A stretch of 64,000 nt of DNA from Paenibacillus thiaminolyticus (GTDB lineage: Bacteria; Bacillota; Bacilli; Paenibacillales; Paenibacillaceae). Positions 50,953-59,104 of this stretch are shown here, piece after piece. Made by a program: the position numbers and the translations under genes. The stretch spans positions 4,605,001 through 4,669,000 of the forward strand of contig NZ_CP041405.1 of the NCBI RefSeq assembly GCF_007066085.1, written 5' to 3'. The notes under the pieces were generated by a model. It was not told the DNA's origin and searched no databases. It worked only from the letters and a program-made list of their open reading frames with translations. The first letter of the stretch is position 1. Each line of letters begins with the position of its first letter.

Positions 50953-51996
50953 ATGACAGCGACGATGATCGGTTTGGTCAAGGCAGAACGGAAGCCTGGT
51001 GCCGTCTTGAAGGAAGTGCCGGTTCCGGCGTACGGCCCGGATGAAGTGTTGGTTCGCGTCAAGGCGTCCTCCATCTGCGGAACGGACGTTCATATTTATA
51101 AATGGGATGATTGGGCGGCCCGTACGGTCGTCACTCCGAATGTGTTCGGGCATGAATTTGCCGGCATCGTGGAGGCTGTCGGCGACCGGGTGACGAATGT
51201 GAAGGCGGGCGATCATGTATCGGGGGAAGGCCATGTCGTCTGCGGCGTATGCAAAGCGTGCCGCACCGGCAATGCCCATGTCTGCCCGCATACGCGCAGC
51301 TTCGGGATTACGCTGCCCGGCTGCTTCGGCGAATATGCCGTGTTGCGGGCCAGTAATGTCATCCGGAACGATCCTAAGCTTCCGTTTGAAATCGCTTGCT
51401 TGCAGGATCCGCTCGGCAATGCCGTGCAGACGGTGCTGGCCGGAGACATCGTCGGCAAGAGCGTCGCCGTCGTCGGCGTCGGCCCGATCGGGCTGATGGC
51501 GATTGCGGTCGCGAAGGCTTGCGGCAGCGGAACGATTATTGCGGTGGATATCAATCCGTACCGGCTGGAGATGGCGAAGACGATGGGGGCGGATGTCATC
51601 GTCAACAGCAAGGAAGTGAATTCGGTGCAGGCGATACGAGCGGCGACGAACGGAGAAGGTGCGGAAGTGGTGCTGGAGATGTCCGGCCATCCCGATGCGA
51701 TCCGCGACGCGTTGAAGGCGGCGGCTCAAGCCGGCCGCGTCTCGCTTCTGGGCATTCCGAGCAAGGAGGTCTCCTTCGATCTCGCGGAGGATGTCATTTT
51801 CAAAGGATTGCAGCTGGCAGGCATTACCGGACGCCGCATGTACGATACATGGTATCAGCTCAAGGGCCTGCTCGAACGGGGACGGATCGATTTGACCCCG
51901 CTCATTACGCATCGGCTGACATTGGACCGGTATGAGGAAGCATTCGACTTGATGTCTTCGGGCAATTGCGGCAAAATTGTATTTATACACCAGTAA
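50953..51996 (+). CDS. tdh: L-threonine 3-dehydrogenase
   Basis: 347-residue zinc-dependent medium-chain dehydrogenase oxidising L-threonine to 2-amino-3-ketobutyrate with NAD+. Catalytic zinc ligands lie in SICGTDVHIY and GHEFAG. The structural zinc cluster is CGVCKACRTGNAHVC. The Rossmann motif is VVGVGPIGLMAIAVAKA (about 172-188). A GGGAGGAG ribosome site sits 10 bases before ATG 50953. kbl follows 30 bp downstream, the canonical threonine-to-glycine pathway pair. Confidence 0.95.
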   Translation: MTATMIGLVKAERKPGAVLKEVPVPAYGPDEVLVRVKASSICGTDVHIYKWDDWAARTVVTPNVFGHEFAGIVEAVGDRVTNVKAGDHVSGEGHVVCGVCKACRTGNAHVCPHTRSFGITLPGCFGEYAVLRASNVIRNDPKLPFEIACLQDPLGNAVQTVLAGDIVGKSVAVVGVGPIGLMAIAVAKACGSGTIIAVDINPYRLEMAKTMGADVIVNSKEVNSVQAIRAATNGEGAEVVLEMSGHPDAIRDALKAAAQAGRVSLLGIPSKEVSFDLAEDVIFKGLQLAGITGRRMYDTWYQLKGLLERGRIDLTPLITHRLTLDRYEEAFDLMSSGNCGKIVFIHQ

Positions 51997-52026
51997 TAAC
52001 AAATGTAGAGACGGAGGTGCGGCAGC

Positions 52027-53205
52027 ATGGCCGGATTTGATGTGATTGAGCAGCAATTGAAGGAATTGAAGGATTCGGGTCGCTACCGTCCGCTTACCGT
52101 ATGGGAAGGCGGATCGGATTCTTGGATGACGTTGCAGGGAGGCAAGCGCGTCCTGCAGATGTCGTCGAACAACTATTTGGGGCTGACGCAGCATCCCGCA
52201 TTGAAGCAGGCGGCAGCGGACGCGATTGCGAAGTACGGCGTCGGCGCCGGTTCCGTGCGGACGATTACGGGCACGCTCGACATCCATGACGAGTTGGAGC
52301 GCCGGCTGGCCGAATTCAAGGGCACAGAGGCGACGCTGGTCTTCCAGTCGGGCTTCACGACGAACCAGGGGGTGCTGGCCTCGCTGCTTGGTCCGGACGA
52401 TGTCGTCATCAGCGATGAATTGAACCATGCCAGCATTATCGACGGGATTCGCCTGACGAAGACGAACAAGCGCATTTATGCGCATAAGGACATGGATCAG
52501 CTCGAAGCGGCGCTCAAGGAGAGCGGCGGGTTCCGACAGCGGGTCGTCGTCACCGACGGCGTCTTCAGCATGGACGGCGATATCGCTCCGCTGCCGCATA
52601 TCGTTGAGCTGGCGGAACGGTATGACGCGATCGTATATGTTGACGATGCTCATGCCAGCGGTGTGCTCGGGAAGCATGGCAAAGGCTCCACCGATCACTT
52701 CGGCCTGCATGGCCGGGTGCATATACAGGTTGGCACGCTGTCGAAGGCGATTGGCGCCGTTGGCGGTTATGTGGCCAGCTCGCATTCATTGAAGGACTAC
52801 TTGACCAATGTGGCGCGCTCGTTCCTGTTCAGCACATCGCTGCCGCCATCGGTAGCGGCCACCTGCCTCGCCGCGATCGAGGTGCTCAAGACGGAGCCCG
52901 AATTGACCGAGCGGCTGTGGCGCAACGCGGACTCGTTCCGCAGCATGATGCAGGCGGAAGGCTTCGATACGGGCGTGAGCGAGACGCCGATCATTCCGAT
53001 TATCGTCGGCGATCCGGCCCGCACGAATCAATTCTCCCGCCGCCTGATGGAGGAAGGGATCTGCGCGCAGGGCATCGTCTATCCGACGGTCGCCATGGAC
53101 AAAGGCCGCGTCCGCCTCATCGTGACGGCGCAGCATACCGAGCAGGACCTCGCGTTCGCCCGGGAAGTGCTGACGAAGGTCGGCAAAGAGTTCGGACTGA
53201 TTTAA
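52027..53205 (+). CDS. kbl: glycine C-acetyltransferase (2-amino-3-ketobutyrate CoA ligase)
   Basis: 392-residue alpha-oxoamine synthase. It cleaves 2-amino-3-ketobutyrate with CoA to glycine and acetyl-CoA, completing threonine breakdown begun by Tdh. Signatures are MSSNNYLGLTQHP near residue 40, GVGAGSVRTITGT, VFSMDGDIAPL, YVDDAHASGVLG, and the PLP lysine in GTLSKAIGAVGGY (about residue 240). GACGGAGGTGCGG precedes the ATG. A terminator 42 bases after the stop closes the two-gene operon. KBL/BioF-type paralogues look alike, but the tdh context decides. Confidence 0.94.
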   Translation: MAGFDVIEQQLKELKDSGRYRPLTVWEGGSDSWMTLQGGKRVLQMSSNNYLGLTQHPALKQAAADAIAKYGVGAGSVRTITGTLDIHDELERRLAEFKGTEATLVFQSGFTTNQGVLASLLGPDDVVISDELNHASIIDGIRLTKTNKRIYAHKDMDQLEAALKESGGFRQRVVVTDGVFSMDGDIAPLPHIVELAERYDAIVYVDDAHASGVLGKHGKGSTDHFGLHGRVHIQVGTLSKAIGAVGGYVASSHSLKDYLTNVARSFLFSTSLPPSVAATCLAAIEVLKTEPELTERLWRNADSFRSMMQAEGFDTGVSETPIIPIIVGDPARTNQFSRRLMEEGICAQGIVYPTVAMDKGRVRLIVTAQHTEQDLAFAREVLTKVGKEFGLI

Positions 53206-53247
53206 TTTTTCTTTTTTCTTTTATACAAGCGGAGATACTCCATGTCC

Positions 53248-53288
53248 GCCACTCGCTTTCTATTTTGGAAGCAGAGTGGCTTTTTTTT
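53248..53288 (+). terminator. terminator after tdh-kbl
   Basis: Stem GCCACTC / GAGTGGC (with further CTTTC / GGAAG pairing) followed by eight T. Confidence 0.9.
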
Positions 53289-53320
53289 ATGTTGGATGAG
53301 AAATAGATTGGATTTGCTCC

Positions 53321-53348
53321 TTGACAGCACCTCAATCTCTCTTATAAT
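53321..53348 (+). promoter_or_regulatory. near-consensus sigma-A promoter of the DeoR operon
   Basis: TTGACA (53321-53326), 16-base spacer, TATAAT (53343-53348). Predicted start site is near 53355, immediately ahead of a ladder of 10-bp repeats. Confidence 0.88.
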
Positions 53349-53358
53349 CATTAATATC

Positions 53359-53418
53359 ACTTGTTATCACTTAATAAAACTTAACAATACTTAATATTGC
53401 TTAATTTGGCTTAAATGA
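53359..53418 (+). promoter_or_regulatory. six 10-bp phased repeats (RCTTAATAWT-like)
   Basis: Units ACTTGTTATC, ACTTAATAAA, ACTTAACAAT, ACTTAATATT, GCTTAATTTG and GCTTAAATGA start exactly every 10 bases from 53359 to 53409. They lie between the predicted transcription start and the ribosome site, on nearly one face of the helix. Probable DeoR operator array. Confidence 0.85.
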
Positions 53419-53432
53419 TGGGAGAGAAAAGC

Positions 53433-54209
53433 ATGTTTCAAGAGGAACGGCTTGCCGCTATTATGGAACATCTGCGGCTCAATAAGCGCATCGAAGTCGA
53501 GGAAATATGCGATTTGCTGAATGTGTCGCGCGATACGGCCAGGCGAGACATCATCAAGCTGGAAGAGCGGGGCTCGATTATCCGTACGCGCGGCGGCGCC
53601 ATTCTGCCCACGTTATCGAAGGAGATGCCCACTTACGAACAGCGTCTGCAGAAGGCAACGGCGTCCAAGCAAGGGATCGGACGCTTGGCCGCCTCGCTGC
53701 TGCGCGACGAGGATTACTTGTATGTCGACTCTTCCACGACCGTGCGTTATATGGGGGAATATATGACCACGAAGCGGAACGTCGTCGTCACCAACTCCAT
53801 TGACATGGCCGGCATGCTGGCGGCGAAGGATGAAGCGCGGATTCATCTGCTCGGCGGCCTGTTATACAACGGACAGCGTATGATATACGGCCCGCGCGCC
53901 ATTGAGATGATGGGGGATTATCATCTTGATAAAGCCTTTATCGGCACCTGCGGTTTATCGCTGGAAGGCTTGACGACCGATTTCGAGGAAGAGAGCTATC
54001 TCATCCGTCAAGTTCTGCGCAGGGCCGATCAAGTGATTGTGCTGGCCGATCATTCCAAGTTCGACAAGCAGATGTTCCACCGTGTAGCGGGTCTGGAGGA
54101 CATCGACATCATCATTACCGATCGGGAGCTGGGGGAAGCGTGGTCACAGCAGCTGCGCGAGGCAGGCGTGGAACTGATCGTGGCGGACGGGGGAGTACAG
54201 CGTGATTAA
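53433..54209 (+). CDS. DeoR family transcriptional regulator
   Basis: 258 residues from ATG 53433 (GGGAGAG upstream). The in-frame ATG 53415 falls inside the repeat ladder and lacks a site. N-terminal DeoR HTH ERLAAIMEHLRLNKRIEVEEICDLLNVSRDTARRDIIKLEERG with RTRGGAI next. The C-terminal sugar-isomerase-like sensor has YVDSSTTVRYMGEY, VTNSIDMAGMLA and FIGTCGLSLEGLTT...LADHSKFDK, which binds sugar phosphates. Its 3' end overlaps the MFS gene by eight bases, so it probably controls that transporter and itself. Confidence 0.94.
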   Translation: MFQEERLAAIMEHLRLNKRIEVEEICDLLNVSRDTARRDIIKLEERGSIIRTRGGAILPTLSKEMPTYEQRLQKATASKQGIGRLAASLLRDEDYLYVDSSTTVRYMGEYMTTKRNVVVTNSIDMAGMLAAKDEARIHLLGGLLYNGQRMIYGPRAIEMMGDYHLDKAFIGTCGLSLEGLTTDFEEESYLIRQVLRRADQVIVLADHSKFDKQMFHRVAGLEDIDIIITDRELGEAWSQQLREAGVELIVADGGVQRD

Positions 54210-55410
54210 CAGGCTCATCTGGATGGGATGTCTCTCGTATGTCGTGACCGGCGTGACGCTGGTCATTATGGGGGCGGTGCTCCCCGAGCTGCTGACTAAC
54301 TACGGCCTGAACTATACCGATGGCGGACTGCTCATTTTCGTGCAATTTCTTGGTATGCTTACCGGCGTGCTCAGCATGCCGGCGATTTCGCGCCGGTTAA
54401 GCCGCAAGCGGGGCGTCATTCTTGGACTGTTATTCATCAGCTCCGAGCTGCTTCTGTTCTTCCTTCCGCCGTGGCCTGTTGTCATCGCGTTGGCCGGGTT
54501 GGCCGGCGCTGGCGCAGGGCTGCTGGAATCATGCATAGGCACCATCATCCTTGTTGCCGTCAAGGAGAAGCAGGCGATCGCCATGAGCAAGCTGGAAGTC
54601 ACCTTCGGCATTGGGGCTCTGGCGATTCCGTTCGCAGCCAGCTTCCTGATCGCGCGCGGCATATGGATGTATTCGTTCTTGCTGCTGGGGATAAGCGCGC
54701 TGATCACGGCCCTGGCCTGGCACAAATTATCGTTCGGCAGCACCGATGCGATGCTGACCCGCACAGTGAAGCGGGACGGCCGGACAGCGCCATCGGCTGC
54801 TTATTCCGGCAAGGCTCTGCCGTTCCTCGTGCTGTGCGCGTTTTTCTTCATGCTGTACGGGGGCAGCGAAGTATCGGTAGTGCACTTTTTCCCATCGATG
54901 TTCATGGAAAAATGGGGCATCACCAGCTCCCAGGCGACCTTGACCGTAACCACCTACTGGACGGCGATGGTGATCGGACGGGCGCTCTGCGGCGTGCTCG
55001 CGGAGAAGCTGACCTACTATCGCTTCTTGTGGCTGACCACCTCAGGAAGCGTAATCGTGCTGCTGCTGTTGCCATTCAGTCCGCAGGCATGGGCGGGCTT
55101 CGTGATCAGCTTCCTGCTCGGGCTCGGGATGGCGGGCATGTTCGCGATTATGCTCATCTACGCGAATCAGGCGCTGCCCGGCATGACGGAGCGCACGACA
55201 AGCATTTTGCTGGCGGCCAACGGACTTGGCGGCTCGCTGATGCCGATTGCTGTGGGCAGGATGATGGACATCTTCCCGGTTCAGGCGGTCATGTGGCTGT
55301 TCTTCGGGGTCATGCTGACGATGCTGCTGCTCGTATTCGCATCCCGGTACCGGAAGGGCCTGATGATATCGGAAACCCTGCATACTACAGGCGTTGTTTG
55401 TGAGGATTAA
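54202..55410 (+). CDS. MFS transporter (FucP/sugar-type)
   Basis: 402 residues, twelve predicted helices, from GTG 54202 with GGGGGAGTACAGC upstream, inside the end of the DeoR gene. MFS features are GAVLPELLTNYGLNYTDGGLL early, a central loop of about 30 residues, and SSQATLTVTTYWTAMVIGRALCGVLAEKL at the start of the second half. Translational coupling to a sugar-phosphate-sensing DeoR suggests sugar or sugar-alcohol uptake. No kinase, isomerase or other metabolic enzyme is in the operon, so the substrate is open. Confidence 0.9.
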   Translation: MINRLIWMGCLSYVVTGVTLVIMGAVLPELLTNYGLNYTDGGLLIFVQFLGMLTGVLSMPAISRRLSRKRGVILGLLFISSELLLFFLPPWPVVIALAGLAGAGAGLLESCIGTIILVAVKEKQAIAMSKLEVTFGIGALAIPFAASFLIARGIWMYSFLLLGISALITALAWHKLSFGSTDAMLTRTVKRDGRTAPSAAYSGKALPFLVLCAFFFMLYGGSEVSVVHFFPSMFMEKWGITSSQATLTVTTYWTAMVIGRALCGVLAEKLTYYRFLWLTTSGSVIVLLLLPFSPQAWAGFVISFLLGLGMAGMFAIMLIYANQALPGMTERTTSILLAANGLGGSLMPIAVGRMMDIFPVQAVMWLFFGVMLTMLLLVFASRYRKGLMISETLHTTGVVCED

Positions 55411-55512
55411 GTCTTTTTGCGGATTTCTTGCCGGAGCGAAGGGGATATTCATCGCAAGGGATGAAGGAGATGGGTGGAGAGCATTAAGCTATTGCAGGCG
55501 CGACACTGATTA

Positions 55513-55548
55513 AAAACGAGTCTCGGCATGTCCGATGGCTCGTTTTTT
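55513..55548 (+). terminator. terminator after the MFS gene
   Basis: AAAACGAG ... CTCGTTTT outer stem with inner TCGG / CCGA pairing, followed by TTTTGG. Confidence 0.8.
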
Positions 55549-55607
55549 GGATGCAACATTTGCCCCAAATCATACAAGAAATTTTACGTTTTTTTGAACA
55601 ATACAGG

Positions 55608-55637
55608 TTGACGTTGGCGAATCACACGATATATAAT
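55608..55637 (+). promoter_or_regulatory. sigma-A promoter upstream of the Gfo/Idh gene
   Basis: TTGACG (55608-55613), 18-base spacer, TATAAT (55632-55637), giving a leader of about 220 bases that contains the TTGCGCA cluster. Confidence 0.75.
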
Positions 55638-55710
55638 GTCCACAAGCATAAATGAAAGCCTTTACAATGGACGGGTGCCGGACGATGGCGACCTGTTTGT
55701 CCACAATTAT

Positions 55711-55744
55711 TTGCGCAAATTTGCGCACGCTGATTATTGCGCAA
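55711..55744 (+). promoter_or_regulatory. cluster of three TTGCGCA(A) palindromes
   Basis: TTGCGCAA at 55711-55718, TTGCGCA at 55721-55727 and TTGCGCAA at 55737-55744, plus a CGCAA at 55746. Spacing between the first two is 10 bases. They lie in the leader of the Gfo/Idh operon downstream of the predicted promoter, and are a likely repressor site of unknown owner. Confidence 0.65.
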
Positions 55745-55861
55745 ACGCAATGAGAACACTGCCTCGAGTTATTGGCCTGTCATCATCAGCTTCATTGCGC
55801 TTATGCGCGTAATCGTATGTTCCAGAGGTTGAATACTCCAAGGTGAAAAGGGGACAGAATC

Positions 55862-57031
55862 ATGCAGCAAGTACGCATAGGAATGATCGGAGCCCGCGGG
55901 CGGGGCGGGATTGCGAAGTATTGGCATAAGCCGGACGGCCGTTCCGTCGTCGTCGGCGCAGCGGATATTTATCCGGAGAAGCTGGAGGAATTCCAGAAGG
56001 AGATTAACCCGGATGCCTTCGTGACGACCGATTACCGCGAGCTGATCACGCGGGAGGATATTGATGCGATTGCGGTTACTTCGCCCGATTATTGCCATGA
56101 AGAGCATGCGGTGGCTGCGCTGAAGGCCGGCAAGCATGTCTTTTGCGAGAAGCCGCTCGCGATCACCGTCGACGGCTGCGACAACATCCTCAAGGCGTGG
56201 CAGGAATCCGGCAAGAAGCTGATGGTCGGCTTCAATATGCGGTATATGAATATGTACCGGACGATGAAGGAGATTGTCGATTCCGGCGTCATCGGCGAGA
56301 TTAAGGCCGTATGGGTGCGCCATTTCGTAGGCTGGGGAGGCTACTTCTATTTCCACGACTGGCATGCGAATTCCGCCAATTCGACCGGGCTGCTCCTGCA
56401 AAAGGGCTCTCATGATATCGACATCATTCATTGGATTACTGGACGCTACGCGACGAAGGTGTCGGCGTTCGGCGGGCTCGATTTCTACGGCGGCGACAAG
56501 CCGAACGACCTGACTTGTCCGGCATGCGATGAGCGGGAGTCGTGCACCGAGGTCAGCCCGGGCAGTCTGATCGAATGCGCCTTCCGCGAGGAAGTGAATG
56601 TGGAAGACAATAATATGGTCATTATGGAGCTGGAAGGCGGTATTAAGGCATCGTATTTGCAATGTCATTTCACGCCGGATTATCAGCGCAATTATACATT
56701 CATCGGAACCGAAGGACGGATGGAGAACAACGAGCTGGAGAACAAGGTCTATGTATGGACCCGCCGCTCGAACAATCCGCGCGAGCTGTCCAACCGGGTG
56801 TACGAGATTAAGGAAGCGAAGGGCTCCCATGGCGGTGCCGATCCGAATATTTGCAAGGACTTCGTAGACATGATTCTCGACGGCAAGATGCCGGTAGCGA
56901 CGCCGCTGGCGGGCCGCATGAGCGTGGCTGTAGGCTGTGCAGCGACGGAATCGCTGCGCGGCGGCGGCGGTGTGGTGCAGGTCTCCCCGGCGCCGGATGC
57001 GGCCGTGCTCCAGGGCAGCGGCAACGGATAG
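55862..57031 (+). CDS. Gfo/Idh/MocA family sugar oxidoreductase
   Basis: 389 residues with AAAAGGGGACAG upstream. The N-terminal Rossmann domain has RIGMIGARGRGG (5-16), the EKPLAIT motif (about 99-105) and KLMVGFNMRYM. The C-terminal alpha/beta domain contains KGSHDIDIIHWITG with the catalytic His/Asp region, and a CPACDERESC cysteine cluster (about 220-229) seen in a subset that handles amino-inositol or sugar-lactone type substrates. It is NAD(P)-dependent. It heads a run with two LplB/LplC-like permeases and a binding protein, so it probably processes the imported carbohydrate. Confidence 0.92.
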   Translation: MQQVRIGMIGARGRGGIAKYWHKPDGRSVVVGAADIYPEKLEEFQKEINPDAFVTTDYRELITREDIDAIAVTSPDYCHEEHAVAALKAGKHVFCEKPLAITVDGCDNILKAWQESGKKLMVGFNMRYMNMYRTMKEIVDSGVIGEIKAVWVRHFVGWGGYFYFHDWHANSANSTGLLLQKGSHDIDIIHWITGRYATKVSAFGGLDFYGGDKPNDLTCPACDERESCTEVSPGSLIECAFREEVNVEDNNMVIMELEGGIKASYLQCHFTPDYQRNYTFIGTEGRMENNELENKVYVWTRRSNNPRELSNRVYEIKEAKGSHGGADPNICKDFVDMILDGKMPVATPLAGRMSVAVGCAATESLRGGGGVVQVSPAPDAAVLQGSGNG

Positions 57032-57206
57032 AAGGATGAAGCAGGTTCTCGCGGCTCGTGCAGCGAATTTTCCGCGGCAGAGAAGCGGGAACCAATACCC
57101 AATCTTTGATCTTGTTAAAAAATTACAAAAAGTAATGTATTTTAATTGAAAAAACCCGGGTATCGAGCAGAGCTATTTTGTTTTGTCAATGGAGAGAGGA
57201 AGGAGA

Positions 57207-58178
57207 GTGAATGAAGAGTTGAGCAAAGCAGGGGTTACAACCGAGAGTCTCCCGGCGGTCCCGGCGCGCAGATCCTCCTGGGTCTGGCGCTCGATCAAGC
57301 GCAACTGGCAGCTGTATGCGCTCATTACGCCGGTCGTTATTTACTATATCATTTTTCATTATTTGCCGATGTACGGCGTGCAGATCGCGTTCAAGGACTT
57401 CATCGCTTCCAAAGGAATCTGGGACAGTCCTTGGGTGGGCTTCAAGCATTTCGAACGGTTTTTCAGCAGCTATTTCTTTGAACGGCTTATTGTGAATACG
57501 CTTACAATCAGTCTGTACACGCTGCTGGTCAGCTTTCCGATCCCGATATTGCTGGCCTTGATGCTGAATGAAGCGAAGGCGGAATGGTTCAAGAAGACCG
57601 TCCAGACGATTACGTACGCGCCGCATTTTCTGTCTGTCGTCGTTGTGGTCGGCATGCTTTTTATTTTCCTGAACCCGAGCACGGGCATCGTTAACCACCT
57701 GATTGTCGCCTTCGGCGGGGAGCCGATTGCCTTCATGACGGATGCGAAATGGTTCAAGACGCTGTATGTGCTGTCGGATGTGTGGCAGACGATGGGCTGG
57801 AGCTCGATCATTTATTTGGCGGCCTTGTCCGGTGTCGATCATCAGCTGCATGAAGCAGCGACGATTGATGGGGCGAGCAAGCTGCAGCGCATCTGGCATA
57901 TCAATATTCCGACGATTGCCCCGACGATTATTATTTTGCTGATCCTCAATCTCGGGACGGTCATGGCGGTGGGCTTCGAGAAAATCTTCCTGATGCAGAA
58001 CAATCTGAATCTCGCCAGCTCGGATGTCATCTCCACCTATGTGTACCGCAGCGGGATACTGGATGCGCAGTACAGCTTCTCCGCCGCGGTAGGATTATTC
58101 AATTCGGTTGTGAACTTCGCGCTCTTGATTATCGTGAACTCGATCGCCAGACGCGTAAGCACGACGAGTCTATGGTAA
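57207..58178 (+). CDS. carbohydrate ABC transporter permease (LplB-like)
   Basis: About 323 residues from GTG 57207 (GGAGAG at 57191-57196). ATG 57189, TTG 57183 and TTG 57219 are alternatives. Six helices with the EAA-loop coupling motif HEAATIDGASKLQRIWHINIPTIAPT (about 216-241). SWVWRSIKRNWQLYALITPVVIYYIIFHYLPMYGVQIAFKDF is the typical LplB/YteP-type opening. It pairs with the next gene and the binding protein after it. As usual for this family the ATPase (MsmX-like) is encoded elsewhere. Confidence 0.92.
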   Translation: MNEELSKAGVTTESLPAVPARRSSWVWRSIKRNWQLYALITPVVIYYIIFHYLPMYGVQIAFKDFIASKGIWDSPWVGFKHFERFFSSYFFERLIVNTLTISLYTLLVSFPIPILLALMLNEAKAEWFKKTVQTITYAPHFLSVVVVVGMLFIFLNPSTGIVNHLIVAFGGEPIAFMTDAKWFKTLYVLSDVWQTMGWSSIIYLAALSGVDHQLHEAATIDGASKLQRIWHINIPTIAPTIIILLILNLGTVMAVGFEKIFLMQNNLNLASSDVISTYVYRSGILDAQYSFSAAVGLFNSVVNFALLIIVNSIARRVSTTSLW

Positions 58179-58191
58179 GGAGGGGGTTGCC

Positions 58192-59076
58192 ATGATCGAT
58201 CGCTCCATCGGAGACCGAATCTTCGATGTCGTCAATTACGTCCTGTTAACGCTGGTCATGCTCATTGTGCTCTATCCGCTTCTCTTCGTCCTGAGCGCCT
58301 CTGTCAGCAACCCGGAGACGGTGCTGCGCGGCGAGATGTGGCTGATTCCGAAGCAAATCAACTTCGACGCATACGCCAAAATTTTTCAGAATAAAGACAT
58401 TCTCCTTGGTTACGGCAACACGATTCTATACACCCTTCTCGGCACGGCCATCAATCTCATCATGACGATATGTGCGGCGTATCCGCTCGCCCGCAAAGAC
58501 TTCCTCGGCCGAGGGCTGATTACCGGCATGATCGTATTCACCATGTTCTTCGGCGGCGGGCTCATTCCTACGTACTTGCTCATCAAAAACTTGAATATGC
58601 TCGACACGCTGTGGGTGATGGTGATTCCGAACGCCGTCGCGGTCTGGAACATCATCATTATGCGCACGTTCTTCCAGCAATCGATACCGGGCGAGATTCA
58701 GGAGGCAGCCATGATTGACGGATGCAGCCATATGCAGACGCTGCTGCGCATCGTCCTGCCCCTGTCGATGCCGATTATCGCCGTCATGGTGCTGTTCTAT
58801 GCGGTAGGCCACTGGAATTCCTATTTCAACGCGCTGATTTACTTGTCCAGCAAGGACAAATTCCCGCTGCAGCTCATTCTGCGCGAGATTCTGATTCAGA
58901 GCGATTCGGGCGACATGATCAAGCTGACGTCGGAATCGGCCGTGAAGATGAAGATGAGTGTAGAGGGATTGAAATATGCGGTGCTGGTCGTGGCGAATTT
59001 GCCGATGCTCGTCTTGTATCCGTTCCTGCAGCGCTATTTTGTCAAAGGCATCATGATTGGAGCTCTGAAGGGGTAA
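58192..59076 (+). CDS. carbohydrate ABC transporter permease (LplC/YtcP-like)
   Basis: 294 residues with AAGGAGGGGG upstream. Six helices and EAA loop GEIQEAAMIDGCSHMQTLLRIVLPLSMPI. The opening IGDRIFDVVNYVLLTLVMLIVLYPLLFVLSASVSNP is characteristic of LplC/YtcP proteins. It is 13 bp after its partner permease and 28 bp before the binding protein, forming an importer for an oligosaccharide or uronate-type substrate. Confidence 0.93.
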   Translation: MIDRSIGDRIFDVVNYVLLTLVMLIVLYPLLFVLSASVSNPETVLRGEMWLIPKQINFDAYAKIFQNKDILLGYGNTILYTLLGTAINLIMTICAAYPLARKDFLGRGLITGMIVFTMFFGGGLIPTYLLIKNLNMLDTLWVMVIPNAVAVWNIIIMRTFFQQSIPGEIQEAAMIDGCSHMQTLLRIVLPLSMPIIAVMVLFYAVGHWNSYFNALIYLSSKDKFPLQLILREILIQSDSGDMIKLTSESAVKMKMSVEGLKYAVLVVANLPMLVLYPFLQRYFVKGIMIGALKG

Positions 59077-59104
59077 CCGACCACAAGCAAAAGGGGGAAA
59101 TGTT

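Noticed and set aside
50791..52785. Very long minus-strand frame (up to 853 codons) upstream of the XRE-cupin gene
   Set aside because: It is antisense to tdh and kbl, both with intact motifs and ribosome sites. The translation is Arg/His-rich shadow sequence. Only the last 188 codons are the real regulator.
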